DNA of 61,941 nucleotides from Gammaproteobacteria bacterium (GTDB taxonomy: Bacteria; Pseudomonadota; Gammaproteobacteria; GCA-001735895): positions 1 through 61,941 of the forward strand of contig JAJDOF010000045.1 in the NCBI GenBank assembly GCA_022340305.1. Reading direction: 5' to 3'. The translations under genes were made by a program, and so were the position numbers. Each line of letters opens with the position of its first letter. Positions within the stretch are counted from its first letter, which is position 1. The notes under the pieces were generated by a model. The model searched no databases. It had not been told where the DNA came from and saw only the letters and a list, made by a program, of their open reading frames with translations. Positions 24,936 to 33,876 of the stretch are shown here, in pieces.

Positions 24936-26822
24936 TTACCAGCCACCGCCGCCACCGCCGCCACCTCCTCCACCTGAGGAGCCGCCCGAGGAACCCGATG
25001 ATGAACCCGGGGCTACCGACGAAGACGCGATTGCCGAATCAAACGAGCCTGCGAGGGCGCTGGAAAAATGACTGCCGGAGTGACTGTGTGCATGATACCA
25101 GCCCGGGTGTGAATACGAGCGCTCGACCAGTCCGGCGGCGACGGCGCGATTCAGCTTCGCGGTCCACTCGTTTTCGAGATCCAGTGCGATAGCATAGGGC
25201 AGGTAGGTTTCGTAAATGTCGGTGCTGAACTCGGGTGCATCGCGCAGTGCAATTTCGTCTTCTTCGGCCACCTGTAGATAATGTTTGAAACCCTCGACCT
25301 GGTCGAGCAGGCGCCGTCCGGCAAGCGTCGGCGCCTTGAGCCACTGGTAGAAAAAGTAGTGCATCGCCAGCATGGCGATCAGCCCGCCAACCAACGGTAT
25401 CGGCACGTCCTCGGCAAATTCAGCAAACGGAAAACCGGAATAAAAAAAGAAGCCAAAAAAGATAAACATGGGCACCAGGAAAATACCGTAACGCACAAAG
25501 CCATTTTTCCCCATACGGATCAGTTTGCTGACGACGGTGTAGATGACGGCTAGCGGAATCAGGGTGAATATACCCAGGAACAGGGCTTCCATGCTGATTT
25601 CTTCGGAGGGCAGATTGGCGATAGCGCTCACGGCGATAAACAGGGTCAACAGCACAGCGGGAGCGACTAACCAGCTGTTGGTTTTGAAGTAGTTTTTCTC
25701 ATAGTCGCGTTTGAGCGACTTTTCATGTTTGCTGATGGCGTTTGCCAGCACGCGGTGATTGCTGCGCACGATGCTGATGCTGTCATCGCCATCGGCAAAC
25801 AATCCGCCGATGACTGCGCTTTCGCCGGCGGCGAGCGCACTGCTGGCTGGACCGGACTTCACCAGCTTGAATCTGCCGGCATCATCATCGATTTCGAGTG
25901 CGCCTTTCACCGCGAGGTTGATTATCGCGGTGGTAAAGCAGGTCTTGTCGTAGCCCATACGCTCGATGAAGCGCATCGATGCCGGTGAATAACCTGCCGG
26001 TGCCCGATATCGCGGGATGATGACGCCTGCCGGTGGATCCCGGCCCAGCCAGAACCACAGCAACAGATAATAGATCAGCAAGGCGAGTGTTCCGCCAATG
26101 GTGATGATCGATGCCTTGTTATCCGCGATGAACCAGGCGCGTTGTTGGGCTGCGTCCGGTTCCTCTACCAGCCCCTTGGGCCAGCCCGCGACGATGGTCA
26201 TGCCCTCGTAGCGGGCAAGTGGTTGCGTGGTCTGGAAATACGCCTGACTATCGCCGATTCGGCGGAATTCCAGGTGTTGCTCGGTGCCGCCCTGGGGGCC
26301 GGTATAGCCAGTCAGCGAGAGATTGCTGGCCGCGTCCGGCAGCGTCAATGCTGCACTCGCCTTGCGAATATCAAAAGCCCAGCCGGTGCCGGTGACGTTC
26401 CAGTAAAGCTCGTCGAAATCGTCGAAGAAACCGAGCTGGCGGCTGCTGCGGTAGCGAATCTGGTAGTCGTAAAACCCGCTCGTCAGAAAGACGTTGCTAT
26501 CGCCGATATACACGCGGATGCCATTGGACAGGTTCGTGGTATGAAAGGGCTCGCTGCGATGGTCGCGCTGCACCGATAGTAATTCAAAACCGACCTGGTG
26601 ATTGCGTCCTTGAATATCCTCGTAGCGCGTCGGAAAGTCACGATAGATACCGCGTTTTATCTGCTTGCCCTCGGCATGCACGCGTATGGTTTCGGTCACC
26701 AGCAAGTCGCCATTGCGCTGAATTTCGATATCACTGTGAAACGACTCGATGTATTCATCTGCCACGGCAGTTGCCGACAACAGCAGTAGCAAAATTGGCG
26801 CAATAAACCTGCCTGCATTCAT
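24936..26822 (-). CDS. DUF2207-domain membrane protein with glycine-rich tail
   Basis: A 628-residue envelope protein. A signal peptide (MNAGRFIAPILLLLLSATAVAD) leads to a beta-rich extracytoplasmic DUF2207 domain (DEYIESFHSDIEIQRNGD..., GIYRDFPTRYED), then a helix near residue 245, a cytoplasmic stretch and a helix pair near 380-490, ending in a serine/glycine tail with about eleven consecutive glycines and a final tryptophan. The domain order is that of DUF2207 proteins found beside LemA; function is unknown, with TPM-like or stress roles suggested. The ATG at 26822 is preferred over a GTG one codon earlier; either overlaps the LemA stop. Confidence 0.85.
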   Translation of the reverse strand: MNAGRFIAPILLLLLSATAVADEYIESFHSDIEIQRNGDLLVTETIRVHAEGKQIKRGIYRDFPTRYEDIQGRNHQVGFELLSVQRDHRSEPFHTTNLSNGIRVYIGDSNVFLTSGFYDYQIRYRSSRQLGFFDDFDELYWNVTGTGWAFDIRKASAALTLPDAASNLSLTGYTGPQGGTEQHLEFRRIGDSQAYFQTTQPLARYEGMTIVAGWPKGLVEEPDAAQQRAWFIADNKASIITIGGTLALLIYYLLLWFWLGRDPPAGVIIPRYRAPAGYSPASMRFIERMGYDKTCFTTAIINLAVKGALEIDDDAGRFKLVKSGPASSALAAGESAVIGGLFADGDDSISIVRSNHRVLANAISKHEKSLKRDYEKNYFKTNSWLVAPAVLLTLFIAVSAIANLPSEEISMEALFLGIFTLIPLAVIYTVVSKLIRMGKNGFVRYGIFLVPMFIFFGFFFYSGFPFAEFAEDVPIPLVGGLIAMLAMHYFFYQWLKAPTLAGRRLLDQVEGFKHYLQVAEEDEIALRDAPEFSTDIYETYLPYAIALDLENEWTAKLNRAVAAGLVERSYSHPGWYHAHSHSGSHFSSALAGSFDSAIASSSVAPGSSSGSSGGSSGGGGGGGGGGGW

Positions 26823-27349
26823 CACGGAACAGAATCCTCGAATTCAAAGTACTCTGCTGGTGCGAAGGCAAACATCCGCGCCAGCAGCAGGTCGGGAAAG
26901 CTTTCGATGCGCGTATTCAGGTTGCGGACTGCGCCATTGTAATAACGCCGCGCAAACTGAATATCAGCTTCGACTGCGCTGATGTCATTTTGTAACTGCA
27001 AAAAACTCTGGTTAGCCCTGAGCTCGGGATAGGCTTCCTGCAACGCAAAAATCGAACCCAGGCTGCGGCTGATATCACTTTCCAACGGGCTTTGCCGTGC
27101 AGCCGCTTGCAGGTCGACCGCCCGGGAGCGCAACGCGGTGACCTGCTCCAGGGTGTTCTTTTCGAAGGCCGCGTATTGGCCGACGGCATCGACCAGCTTG
27201 GGAATCAGATCATGGCGACGTTTCAGTTGCACGCCGATATCGCTCCACCCGGCTCGAGTTAACTGACGATCGCGCACCAGTCGATTGAAGATGACAACCG
27301 CATAACACAGCAGTGCGACCAGCAGGCCGATGAGAAACCATAAGGTCAT
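26822..27349 (-). CDS. lemA: LemA family protein
   Basis: A 175-residue protein with one N-terminal membrane helix (LWFLIGLLVALLCYAVVIF) and the LemA coiled helical domain: FNRLVRDRQLTRAGWSDIGV, RRHDLIPKLVDAV, and the tail FARRYYNGAVRNLNTRIESF. LemA proteins form envelope-associated helical bundles; their role is poorly defined, although pairs with DUF2207/TPM proteins recur. It overlaps the DUF2207 start by one to four bases, and both follow the L,D-transpeptidase gene by 75 bases. Confidence 0.92.
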   Translation of the reverse strand: MTLWFLIGLLVALLCYAVVIFNRLVRDRQLTRAGWSDIGVQLKRRHDLIPKLVDAVGQYAAFEKNTLEQVTALRSRAVDLQAAARQSPLESDISRSLGSIFALQEAYPELRANQSFLQLQNDISAVEADIQFARRYYNGAVRNLNTRIESFPDLLLARMFAFAPAEYFEFEDSVP

Positions 27350-27424
27350 GATCTTTCCTGCTTGCCTTTGCCGGTGTAGACGCTGTGGTTAGCGATGTCC
27401 AGCGCTACGGGCCCAACCGGCAGG

Positions 27425-28630
27425 CTAGTTTTCCACGATCGAGGTATCGGGAACCGGAAAACTGCGTTGGCCTTCATAGACGATCTGCCACTGTTCGGGA
27501 TCTTTGTGCCAGTAGAGTTCCTTGGGGGAATCGATGTTCAGGTTATTGCTGCGATAGCTTTGCTCGAATTGCATCAACAGCAGGTTGTCTTCACCGGGAT
27601 AATTGAAAACATTGAGCTTGCTGTATTCGATTTCCACCCAGGTCCTGTTGCGGTTGACCCAGCGCTTGTGGCCTTCCCATTCTTTGAAATTACGGCCATA
27701 GGCATCGAGTTCGGTGCGCGAGTAATGACTGCTGTACCTGTCATGGTCGAGGCTTTCCCAATCGAAAATCCAGCTCGATAGCAATTGCAGGACCTGCTGG
27801 CGCTGCGCCTGCCATTGCTCACGGGAAATCCAGTTGACCTGTTCGGCGATGATTACCGGGGTAGAGATTCCGGGTTTGATAAAGTTGCTGATGTGCAGAA
27901 AGTCCGGATTGCTGACAACAATGCAGCCATCGCTCGCCCAGGGGGAGCGGTTATAGGTATAGGATGGCGTTCCATGCAGCCAGATGCCACCGCCGGTGCG
28001 TTGTTTACGTATATCCCAGGGGTTGGGGTAGTTGAGCGGAAAGGCGCCTTCGCCATACAGGTCGGGCAGCTCTGAGCCGTCTATGTGGCGGGTGACGTGA
28101 TAGATGCCGATGGGCGTCTTCTGGTCGCCGCGCTTTTCCTTGCCGTAGCCTTTCAGTCCAATGGTGATGAAATAATCGGTCTCTAGCTGCAGGTCACCGC
28201 CCTGGTTACGATAGACGTAAACGCGTGAGCTTTGTTGATCGACGAGGATCACATACGGCTGATCCTCGGCGAGGAACAGGATGTTTTCGGGGTACTGGTT
28301 TTCATGTGACTGGTTGCTGTCGTGTTGCCAGCGCTGCTGTATCTCGTAACGAAAGTCGCGCATTGCACTATCGACTTCGATTCCCGAACCAATTTCAGTC
28401 AGCGGCTCAGCCTTGGCCAGCAGCAGATCGCCATACAGCATGTGCCCGAGGCGGCTATGCGGATATTTTCGAATCAGGTCGCGGCTACTATTCAATGCCT
28501 GGTCGTAGTCCTGGCCCTGAATTTCCTTGATGGTTTCCAGCAGGCTTTGCTCGTAACGATTACCGGGCGGCTCTCCGGCCATCAAGCTGGTGGGCAGCGC
28601 CAACAGTAAAATGAGCAAAACAGGCTTCAT
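27425..28630 (-). CDS. L,D-transpeptidase (YkuD) with C-terminal NTF2-like domain
   Basis: A 401-residue periplasmic protein. A signal peptide (MKPVLLILLLALPTSLMAG) is followed by a helical region, a YkuD domain (about residues 125-255) and a C-terminal SnoaL/NTF2-like (Cds6-type) domain from about 295. The catalytic histidine is H219 (IWLHGTPSY) and the nucleophile C236 in SDGCIVV; the usual SHGC histidine is Asp here, as in the subgroup annotated near YafK/ErfK proteins. It probably crosslinks or anchors to peptidoglycan. The start ATG at 28630 overlaps the stop of the TPR gene upstream (ATGA) and places the signal peptide first. Confidence 0.85.
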   Translation of the reverse strand: MKPVLLILLLALPTSLMAGEPPGNRYEQSLLETIKEIQGQDYDQALNSSRDLIRKYPHSRLGHMLYGDLLLAKAEPLTEIGSGIEVDSAMRDFRYEIQQRWQHDSNQSHENQYPENILFLAEDQPYVILVDQQSSRVYVYRNQGGDLQLETDYFITIGLKGYGKEKRGDQKTPIGIYHVTRHIDGSELPDLYGEGAFPLNYPNPWDIRKQRTGGGIWLHGTPSYTYNRSPWASDGCIVVSNPDFLHISNFIKPGISTPVIIAEQVNWISREQWQAQRQQVLQLLSSWIFDWESLDHDRYSSHYSRTELDAYGRNFKEWEGHKRWVNRNRTWVEIEYSKLNVFNYPGEDNLLLMQFEQSYRSNNLNIDSPKELYWHKDPEQWQIVYEGQRSFPVPDTSIVEN

Positions 28631-29604
28631 AGAACTGACAATACCCGCTCTGAGACAATTTTCCATTGTGAACCGATGCGATTGAAATCCAGTCGTTTGA
28701 CCACGCGGTCGCTATAATTGGGGGAACTGAAAGCCTGGGTGAAATCAACGCTTACTCGATTGGGGCCACGCTGCTTAACGGTGAAATTGGCGACCTCTAC
28801 CTTGATGCCGCCGGGACGCATAATGCGCCCACGCCGGTGGTTAACCCATTGTTCATGCGTGGAGAATCTGTCCCGGTAATCGACGATATAGGATGCGGTG
28901 TAGTTGGCAAAATCCTTGCTGGCCCAGGCCTTCGCCCCGTCTCTGACTTTTTCGATCAGCAAGGTATCCCGGTTTGCTGCATTGACCAGGGTTGATTTCG
29001 CCTCGTCTGACTCTGCGGCAGCCTCGATTACGCCTGGCTTTTCTGCAACTGGAGCTGGCGCGATGGCGCTGGTTAGCGGCAGGGACGCAATATGGGTCGC
29101 AGTATCTGCGAGCTGGTTGTCGAGCCAGGTGATCGCGGTCAAATTGAAATCGTGGGTATATTTGGCCGGTTCTTCCGATTGGCTGATGGCCCGGCGATAG
29201 GCTTCGCTGGCGATGCCCTTGTAGACCTCGCTCAGGTTGGCATAGGCGATGGCATAACTGACGTTGGTATTGATCGCCGACACCAGCAACTGGCTGGCGT
29301 GATCGTAATCGCCTTTTTCGAGGTAAATCATCGCCAGGTTGTTGCGCGGTTCGGGCAGTTCCGGTTCATCTCGAATCAGCGCTTCGTACAATTTAATCGC
29401 CTTATCGGCCTGGCCAGTCATCTGCTACGCATAGGCAGTGAGAAAAAGCGTGTTCGCATGAGTCGGAGTTTGTTGCAATATCTGCTCACCCGCGCGCACT
29501 GCATCCTCATACTGTTTTTGTGCGATCAATTGCTGCATCGAATCGGCGCCAAATGCCATTCGCGAAACCAGCAGGCAACAGAGTATGATCAGATATTGCT
29601 TCAT
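28627..29604 (-). pseudogene. TPR periplasmic protein interrupted by an in-frame TAG
   Basis: One continuous reading frame runs from the ATG at 29604 (signal peptide MKQYLIILCCLLVSRMAFGA) to the stop at 28627, except for a single TAG at 29427-29425 after 59 codons. Both halves keep tetratricopeptide-repeat character across the break (YEDAVRAGEQILQQTPTHA before; AIKLYEALIRDEPELPEPRNNLA after). The C-terminal 100 residues form an NTF2-like domain resembling that of the adjacent transpeptidase. The codon after the TAG is CAG, so a CAG-to-TAG change would explain it. Either a recent nonsense mutation, a sequencing error, or suppression; the downstream ATG at 29421 could restart translation but without a signal peptide. 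Confidence 0.75.
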
Positions 29605-29691
29605 CTGCAGTTTATGTTTGTAAAATGTGGGGCGATTATAGCAAACACCGTTGTAAAATCTGTATTCCTGAGCAGGTAGTTAGCGATTTCC

Positions 29692-30582
29692 ATGCATTTA
29701 TTTCTGGTTGATTCCAGCATCTTCATATTCCGCGCCTGGTATGGTCCCGAGCGCGATCGGGTGAACCTGTCGCAACAGCCGAACCAGGCGTTTGTCGGAT
29801 TCAGTGATTTTGTCTATCGATTGTTAACCGAGCAGGCGCCGGGCCAGCTAGTATTCGCGTTTGACGAAAGCCTGTCCAGTTCGGCGCGCAAGTCGATTTA
29901 CAGCGAATACAAGGCCAACCGCAGTCCCGCCCCGGATGACCTGAGGCGCCAGTTCGCATGGTGCCGGCAATGGATAGAGTCACTTGGAATCAGCTGTGTC
30001 AGCAGTAATGAATGGGAAGCGGACGACCTGATCGGGTCGCTGCAACACTACCATGGTTCGCCGCAGATGCCGGTTGCCATTTTGACGGCTGACAAGGATC
30101 TCGCCCAATTGATTGGCGAACAGGATCTGTGGTGGTCTTATCTCGACAATATCCGACTCGACTATCGGGCGATCTGCCGTAAGTTCGGTGTGCGTCCGCA
30201 GCAGATTGCGGAACAGTTGGCGTTGACCGGGGACAAGGTCGATAACATCCCCGGCATACCGGAAATCGGTCGCAAGACCGCCGCGCGCCTGCTGAAAAAA
30301 TACGACACGGTAGACAACCTGCGGTTGCACCTGGACGAAGTGGGGAGCATGAAATTTCGCTATGCTGCATCGGTGCAACGATCGCTGATCGAGCATCAGG
30401 CGGTGCTTGATATCAGCCTGCAGTTGACGCGTATCAATCGGGAAATAGTGGAAATGCAGCAGGTCGAGGTCGGACGCGGACAAGCCAAACCCGAACCACT
30501 GGAGCGCATGATGCGGGAGCATGGTTTCGAGTTGCCGCGTCTCGAGCGTTGGCGCAGTTATCTCGCTGGTCAGCAGGGTTGA
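29692..30582 (+). CDS. xni: Flap endonuclease Xni (ExoIX-type)
   Basis: A 296-residue 5'-nuclease of the FEN family related to the N-terminal domain of DNA polymerase I. Metal-binding acids appear in [49 protein letters not shown] and [33 protein letters not shown] is the helix-hairpin-helix DNA-binding motif. E. coli Xni is shorter (251) and, from memory, lacks some metal ligands; here the set looks fuller, so activity is plausible. It precedes rluE by four bases and is probably co-transcribed. It processes flaps during repair or Okazaki maturation. Confidence 0.88.
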   Translation: MHLFLVDSSIFIFRAWYGPERDRVNLSQQPNQAFVGFSDFVYRLLTEQAPGQLVFAFDESLSSSARKSIYSEYKANRSPAPDDLRRQFAWCRQWIESLGISCVSSNEWEADDLIGSLQHYHGSPQMPVAILTADKDLAQLIGEQDLWWSYLDNIRLDYRAICRKFGVRPQQIAEQLALTGDKVDNIPGIPEIGRKTAARLLKKYDTVDNLRLHLDEVGSMKFRYAASVQRSLIEHQAVLDISLQLTRINREIVEMQQVEVGRGQAKPEPLERMMREHGFELPRLERWRSYLAGQQG

Positions 30583-30586
30583 TGCG

Positions 30587-31123
30587 ATGACCTGCAGCCT
30601 GTTATTCAACAAACCTTTCCAGGTGATGAGCCAATTTTCGGTGGCGGGTGACAAGCGCACGCTGGCCGACTATATCGATGTTGCCGGAGTCTATCCCGCT
30701 GGTCGACTCGACTATGACAGTGAGGGCCTGATGCTGTTAACCGATGATGGTGCATTGCAGGCGCGCATCGCAAATCCGCGATATCGGCGGGTGAAGTCCT
30801 ACCTGGCCCAGGTTGAGGGGATCCCCGATGCTGACGCGTTAAGCAAATTGTCGGCGGGTGTTGATTTGAAAGAGGGACCCACGCGGCGCGCCCGTGTCGA
30901 GCTGCTGCAGGAGCCCGCCTGGCTGTGGCCACGCACGCCGCCGATACGGGAACGCAAAAATATTCCGACGCAGTGGTTACGACTGGAGATTTCAGAAGGT
31001 CGCAATCGCCAGGTGAGGCGTATGACCGCAGCCGTTGGCCATCCGACATTGCGCCTGGTGCGCATAGCAATCGATGACTGGTCAATCGATGGGCTGGCGC
31101 CCGGTGAGTACCGCCTGCTGTGA
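30587..31123 (+). CDS. rluE: 23S rRNA pseudouridine synthase of the RsuA/RluE family
   Basis: A 178-residue enzyme without an S4 domain, as in RluE. The opening [13 protein letters not shown] and the catalytic-aspartate loop [16 protein letters not shown] (Asp in GRLD) are diagnostic, with [23 protein letters not shown] near the end. RluE makes pseudouridine 2457 in E. coli 23S rRNA. The longer frame starts inside xni at 30521; the ATG at 30587, four bases after the xni stop, fits the family. Its stop overlaps the GTG start of the fructosamine kinase gene. Confidence 0.9.
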   Translation: MTCSLLFNKPFQVMSQFSVAGDKRTLADYIDVAGVYPAGRLDYDSEGLMLLTDDGALQARIANPRYRRVKSYLAQVEGIPDADALSKLSAGVDLKEGPTRRARVELLQEPAWLWPRTPPIRERKNIPTQWLRLEISEGRNRQVRRMTAAVGHPTLRLVRIAIDDWSIDGLAPGEYRLL

Positions 31124-31998
31124 TCGACTGGTCGCAGCTTTCGCTGACGCTGGCGGCTCAGCTGGAGCGACCGCTGGCTGATGCGCAGGTCAGACCGCTG
31201 GCCGGCGGCGATATCAACCGGGCCTTCAGGCTTGATTGCGGTGCGGAGCGTTTTTTTGTCAAGCTGAACGCTGCAGGACGGGAAGCGATGTTTGTCGCCG
31301 AGCGAGCGGGCCTCGAGACTATTCGGCGCAGTCGTACGATTCGGGTTCCCGCGGTATATCTGACCGGTAGTGATGGCGAATATGCCTACATCGTTATGGA
31401 ATATGTCGATCTTGGCGGACCGCTGGATCCTGGCCGCCTGGCGCAGGCGCTGGCGGCGATGCATGGCTGCATGCATGAGCGCTTCGGTTATTACGGTGAC
31501 AACACCATTGGCAGCAGTGCGCAGGTAAACAGCTGGAACGGGGACTGGATCGAGTTCTGGCGCGAGCATCGCCTCGGAGCCCAGTTACAACTGGCGCAAT
31601 GCAATGGCCTCGACCGGCAGCTGATCGACCGGGGTTGGCAGCTCACCGAAAACCTGGCGCCGTTCTTCGCCGGCTACCAACCGCGGCCGTCGCTGTTGCA
31701 TGGGGATCTGTGGAGCGGTAACTACGGCGCCGACAGCAGCGGCAACCCGGTCATTTACGACCCTGCCTGTTATTACGGCGACCACGAGGTCGATCTCGCG
31801 ATGATGGAGTTGTTCGGCAACCCCGGTGTGCGGTTTTTCGACACCTACCGCGATCATTTTCCAATGGATCGCGGATATCCCGAGCGGCGCGATTTTTATA
31901 ATCTCTATCACCTGTTGAATCACGCCAACCTGTTTGGCGCCGGCTATGTCACCCGGGCACGGCAGGTGATCGAGCGCATGTTCGCGCAGCTGCGCTGA
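31120..31998 (+). CDS. Fructosamine/ketosamine-3-kinase family protein
   Basis: A 292-residue kinase of the aminoglycoside-phosphotransferase fold, like E. coli Yni[11 protein letters not shown] and [18 protein letters not shown] form the nucleotide lobe with the lysine; [14 protein letters not shown] near residue 190 is the catalytic loop (HGDLWxxN) and [18 protein letters not shown] carries the metal-binding Asp. These enzymes phosphorylate ketoamines formed by glycation and so reverse damage. Starts with GTG overlapping the rluE stop, so it completes the xni-rluE transcript. Confidence 0.92.
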   Translation: MIDWSQLSLTLAAQLERPLADAQVRPLAGGDINRAFRLDCGAERFFVKLNAAGREAMFVAERAGLETIRRSRTIRVPAVYLTGSDGEYAYIVMEYVDLGGPLDPGRLAQALAAMHGCMHERFGYYGDNTIGSSAQVNSWNGDWIEFWREHRLGAQLQLAQCNGLDRQLIDRGWQLTENLAPFFAGYQPRPSLLHGDLWSGNYGADSSGNPVIYDPACYYGDHEVDLAMMELFGNPGVRFFDTYRDHFPMDRGYPERRDFYNLYHLLNHANLFGAGYVTRARQVIERMFAQLR

Positions 31999-32070
31999 AA
32001 GCTCGCAGCGCCAGCTTTGGCCGGGGATTCAGGTTCTGACCGGGAGCGAATTATGCTAGTGCTTCGCGCG

Positions 32071-32099
32071 TTAAAATAGTGTTACCATGTTGCCATAAT
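32071..32099 (+). promoter_or_regulatory. Possible promoter of the arginine/opine operon
   Basis: A -10-like CATAAT at 32094-32099 lies 17 bases after a weak -35-like TTAAAA, in the 143-base gap before the ABC ATPase gene. The first gene has a strong ribosome site (AGAGGA, 32131-32136). This is the only sizeable gap upstream of ten co-directional genes, so the operon promoter should be here; the exact elements are tentative. Confidence 0.35.
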
Positions 32100-32141
32100 T
32101 AGAAAGCATCGCGCAACGCGATACACCCGGAGAGGAACCGA

Positions 32142-32951
32142 ATGAGCGAAGTTGACGGCGAATCTGGCGGCGAATCTGGCAGCGAACAAGCTGCCCTGGA
32201 AGTCGTCGACCTGCATAAGAGTTTCGGTAATGTCGAAGTCATTCGTGGCGTTTCGCTATCCGCACACAAGGGAGACGTGATTTCTATCCTGGGTGCGTCC
32301 GGCTCCGGCAAGAGTACCTTCTTACGTTGTATCAATCTGCTCGAAATCCCCACTGCGGGCGATGTTTACGTCGCCGGTGAAAAAATCCGCATGAAAAACG
32401 GCAAGGCCGGCACTTATGTACCCGAGGACATTCACCAGGTGGAGCGGCTGCGCGCACGCCTGGGCATGGTATTCCAGAGTTTTAACCTGTGGTCACATAT
32501 GACGGTCATCGAAAACGTCATCGAAGCGCCGATACACGTGCTCAAGATTCCCAGGGCGCAGGCCATCGAAGAGGCCGAAGCGCTAATGCACAAGGTCGGT
32601 ATTTACGATCGTAAGGATTACTACCCGGCCCAGCTGTCGGGCGGACAGCAACAGCGCGTCGCCATTGCCCGGGGGCTGGCGATGAACCCCGAGGTGATGC
32701 TGTTCGATGAGCCCACCTCTGCACTCGATCCCGAACTGGTCGGTGAGGTACTCAAGGTCATGCGTGATCTCGCCGAGGAAGGTCGCACCATGCTGGTGGT
32801 CACCCACGAAATGAGTTTTGCCCGCGACGTTTCCTCCAGTGTTGTATTTTTACACAAGGGGATGATCGAGGAGCAGGGCGCGCCGCAGCAAATGTTCAAA
32901 GACCCGAATTCGGATCGTTTCCGACAATTCCTGTCGAGGACGATGCAGTAA
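32142..32951 (+). CDS. Basic amino acid/opine ABC importer, ATPase (HisP/OccP type)
   Basis: A 269-residue ATPase of the polar amino-acid uptake (PAAT) class. Walker A GASGSGKST, the Q-loop MVFQSFNLWSHM, signature LSGGQQQRVAIARGL, Walker B VMLFDEPTSALDPE and the switch histidine VVTHEMSFA are all intact. It has the short acidic N-terminal extension and the insert MKNGKAGTYVPEDIHQVERLR seen in HisP, AotP and OccP, the transporters of histidine, arginine/ornithine and octopine. First gene of the opine/arginine operon. Confidence 0.9.
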   Translation: MSEVDGESGGESGSEQAALEVVDLHKSFGNVEVIRGVSLSAHKGDVISILGASGSGKSTFLRCINLLEIPTAGDVYVAGEKIRMKNGKAGTYVPEDIHQVERLRARLGMVFQSFNLWSHMTVIENVIEAPIHVLKIPRAQAIEEAEALMHKVGIYDRKDYYPAQLSGGQQQRVAIARGLAMNPEVMLFDEPTSALDPELVGEVLKVMRDLAEEGRTMLVVTHEMSFARDVSSSVVFLHKGMIEEQGAPQQMFKDPNSDRFRQFLSRTMQ

Positions 32952-32954
32952 ACA

Positions 32955-32973
32955 CTCCCGTAAATAGCGGGAG
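32955..32973 (+). other. Intercistronic hairpin between ATPase and binding-protein genes
   Basis: CTCCCG-TAAATAG-CGGGAG forms a 6-bp stem directly after the ATPase stop, followed 9 bases later by an A6T5 stretch. It may partly terminate or define an RNA end, letting the next gene (the binding protein, needed in excess) be expressed differently. Confidence 0.4.
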
Positions 32974-33024
32974 ACAAGTTAAAAAATTTTTAATCGAATA
33001 CAACCAATGACGAGGTAATAAAAA

Positions 33025-33804
33025 ATGAAGTTTACAAAACTAATAGCCGCAATCGGTGCCTTAACACTGATGTTTGCATTTGCCGGCAACGGCGCACAGG
33101 CAGCCGATCTGCGCGTCGGCGTCGAGGGTGCATACCCGCCGTTTTCGTGGAAGGAAGCGGATGGCACGCTGAAAGGTTTCGATATCGAGATCGCCGAGGC
33201 GGTCTGTGCCGAGCTGAAGCGCAAATGTGTGCTTGTCGAGCAAGACTGGGACGGTATGATTCCAGCCCTGTTAGCGAGAAAATTCGATACCATTATCGCC
33301 TCGATGTCGATCACCGAGGAGCGCAAGAAGCGCGTCGACTTCTCCGACAAGTACTACAACACGCCAGCCAAGTTCGTCGCCAAAAAGGGTGCCGGGCTCA
33401 AGATCAGCAAAGCAGGGCTGAAGGGCAAGCGCATCGGTTTACAACGCGGCACCACGCATCAGTGCTTCATGGAGAAGCTGTATCCCGAAGCTGAACTGGT
33501 GCTCTACGGCACCCAGGAAGAAGTTTTCCAGGATCTGGCCATCGGCCGTATCGACGCTCAGTTCTCGGATTCCATCGCCGCTGATGACGGTTTTCTGAAG
33601 ACCGACGCCGGCAAGGACTTCGAATTCACCGGCGGCGATCAGCACGACGAGGAATGCCACGGTCCGGGTGCGGGCATGGCAGTACGCAAGGCGGATACAG
33701 CGCTGCGCGATGATCTGAATCAGGCGATCAAGGCGATACGCGCCAACGGTACCTACCAGAAGATCAATGCCAAGTACTTCGACTATGATATTTTTGGCGG
33801 CTAA
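33025..33804 (+). CDS. Periplasmic arginine/opine-binding protein (PAAT family)
   Basis: A 259-residue periplasmic protein with a signal peptide cleaved near AQA-AD (residue 26). Ligand residues of the lysine/arginine/ornithine/histidine/octopine group are in place: the aromatic in GAYPPFSW, the Trp of QDWDGMIPALL, the carboxylate-binding ASMSITEERKKRVDFS with its arginine, the Thr in RGTTHQCF, and the amine-binding Asp in QFSDSIAADDG. These hold the alpha-amino-acid end and fit arginine-type ligands; whether octopine or nopaline also fits cannot be judged. Preceded by a GAGG ribosome site. Confidence 0.88.
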   Translation: MKFTKLIAAIGALTLMFAFAGNGAQAADLRVGVEGAYPPFSWKEADGTLKGFDIEIAEAVCAELKRKCVLVEQDWDGMIPALLARKFDTIIASMSITEERKKRVDFSDKYYNTPAKFVAKKGAGLKISKAGLKGKRIGLQRGTTHQCFMEKLYPEAELVLYGTQEEVFQDLAIGRIDAQFSDSIAADDGFLKTDAGKDFEFTGGDQHDEECHGPGAGMAVRKADTALRDDLNQAIKAIRANGTYQKINAKYFDYDIFGG

Positions 33805-33819
33805 AAGTAGAGTCGTGGA

Positions 33820-33852
33820 TTACCCGGCCCGTGAGCGATACGGGCCGGGTAA
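33820..33852 (+). other. Strong 13-bp stem-loop after the binding-protein gene
   Basis: TTACCCGGCCCGT (33820-33832) and ACGGGCCGGGTAA (33840-33852) pair perfectly around a 7-base loop, between the binding-protein stop and the first permease start. There is no T-run. As in other ABC operons, such a structure probably protects the 3' end of the binding-protein message and lowers expression of the permeases. Confidence 0.6.
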
Positions 33853-33876
33853 GTCGCCTGCACGAGGAACAATGTC

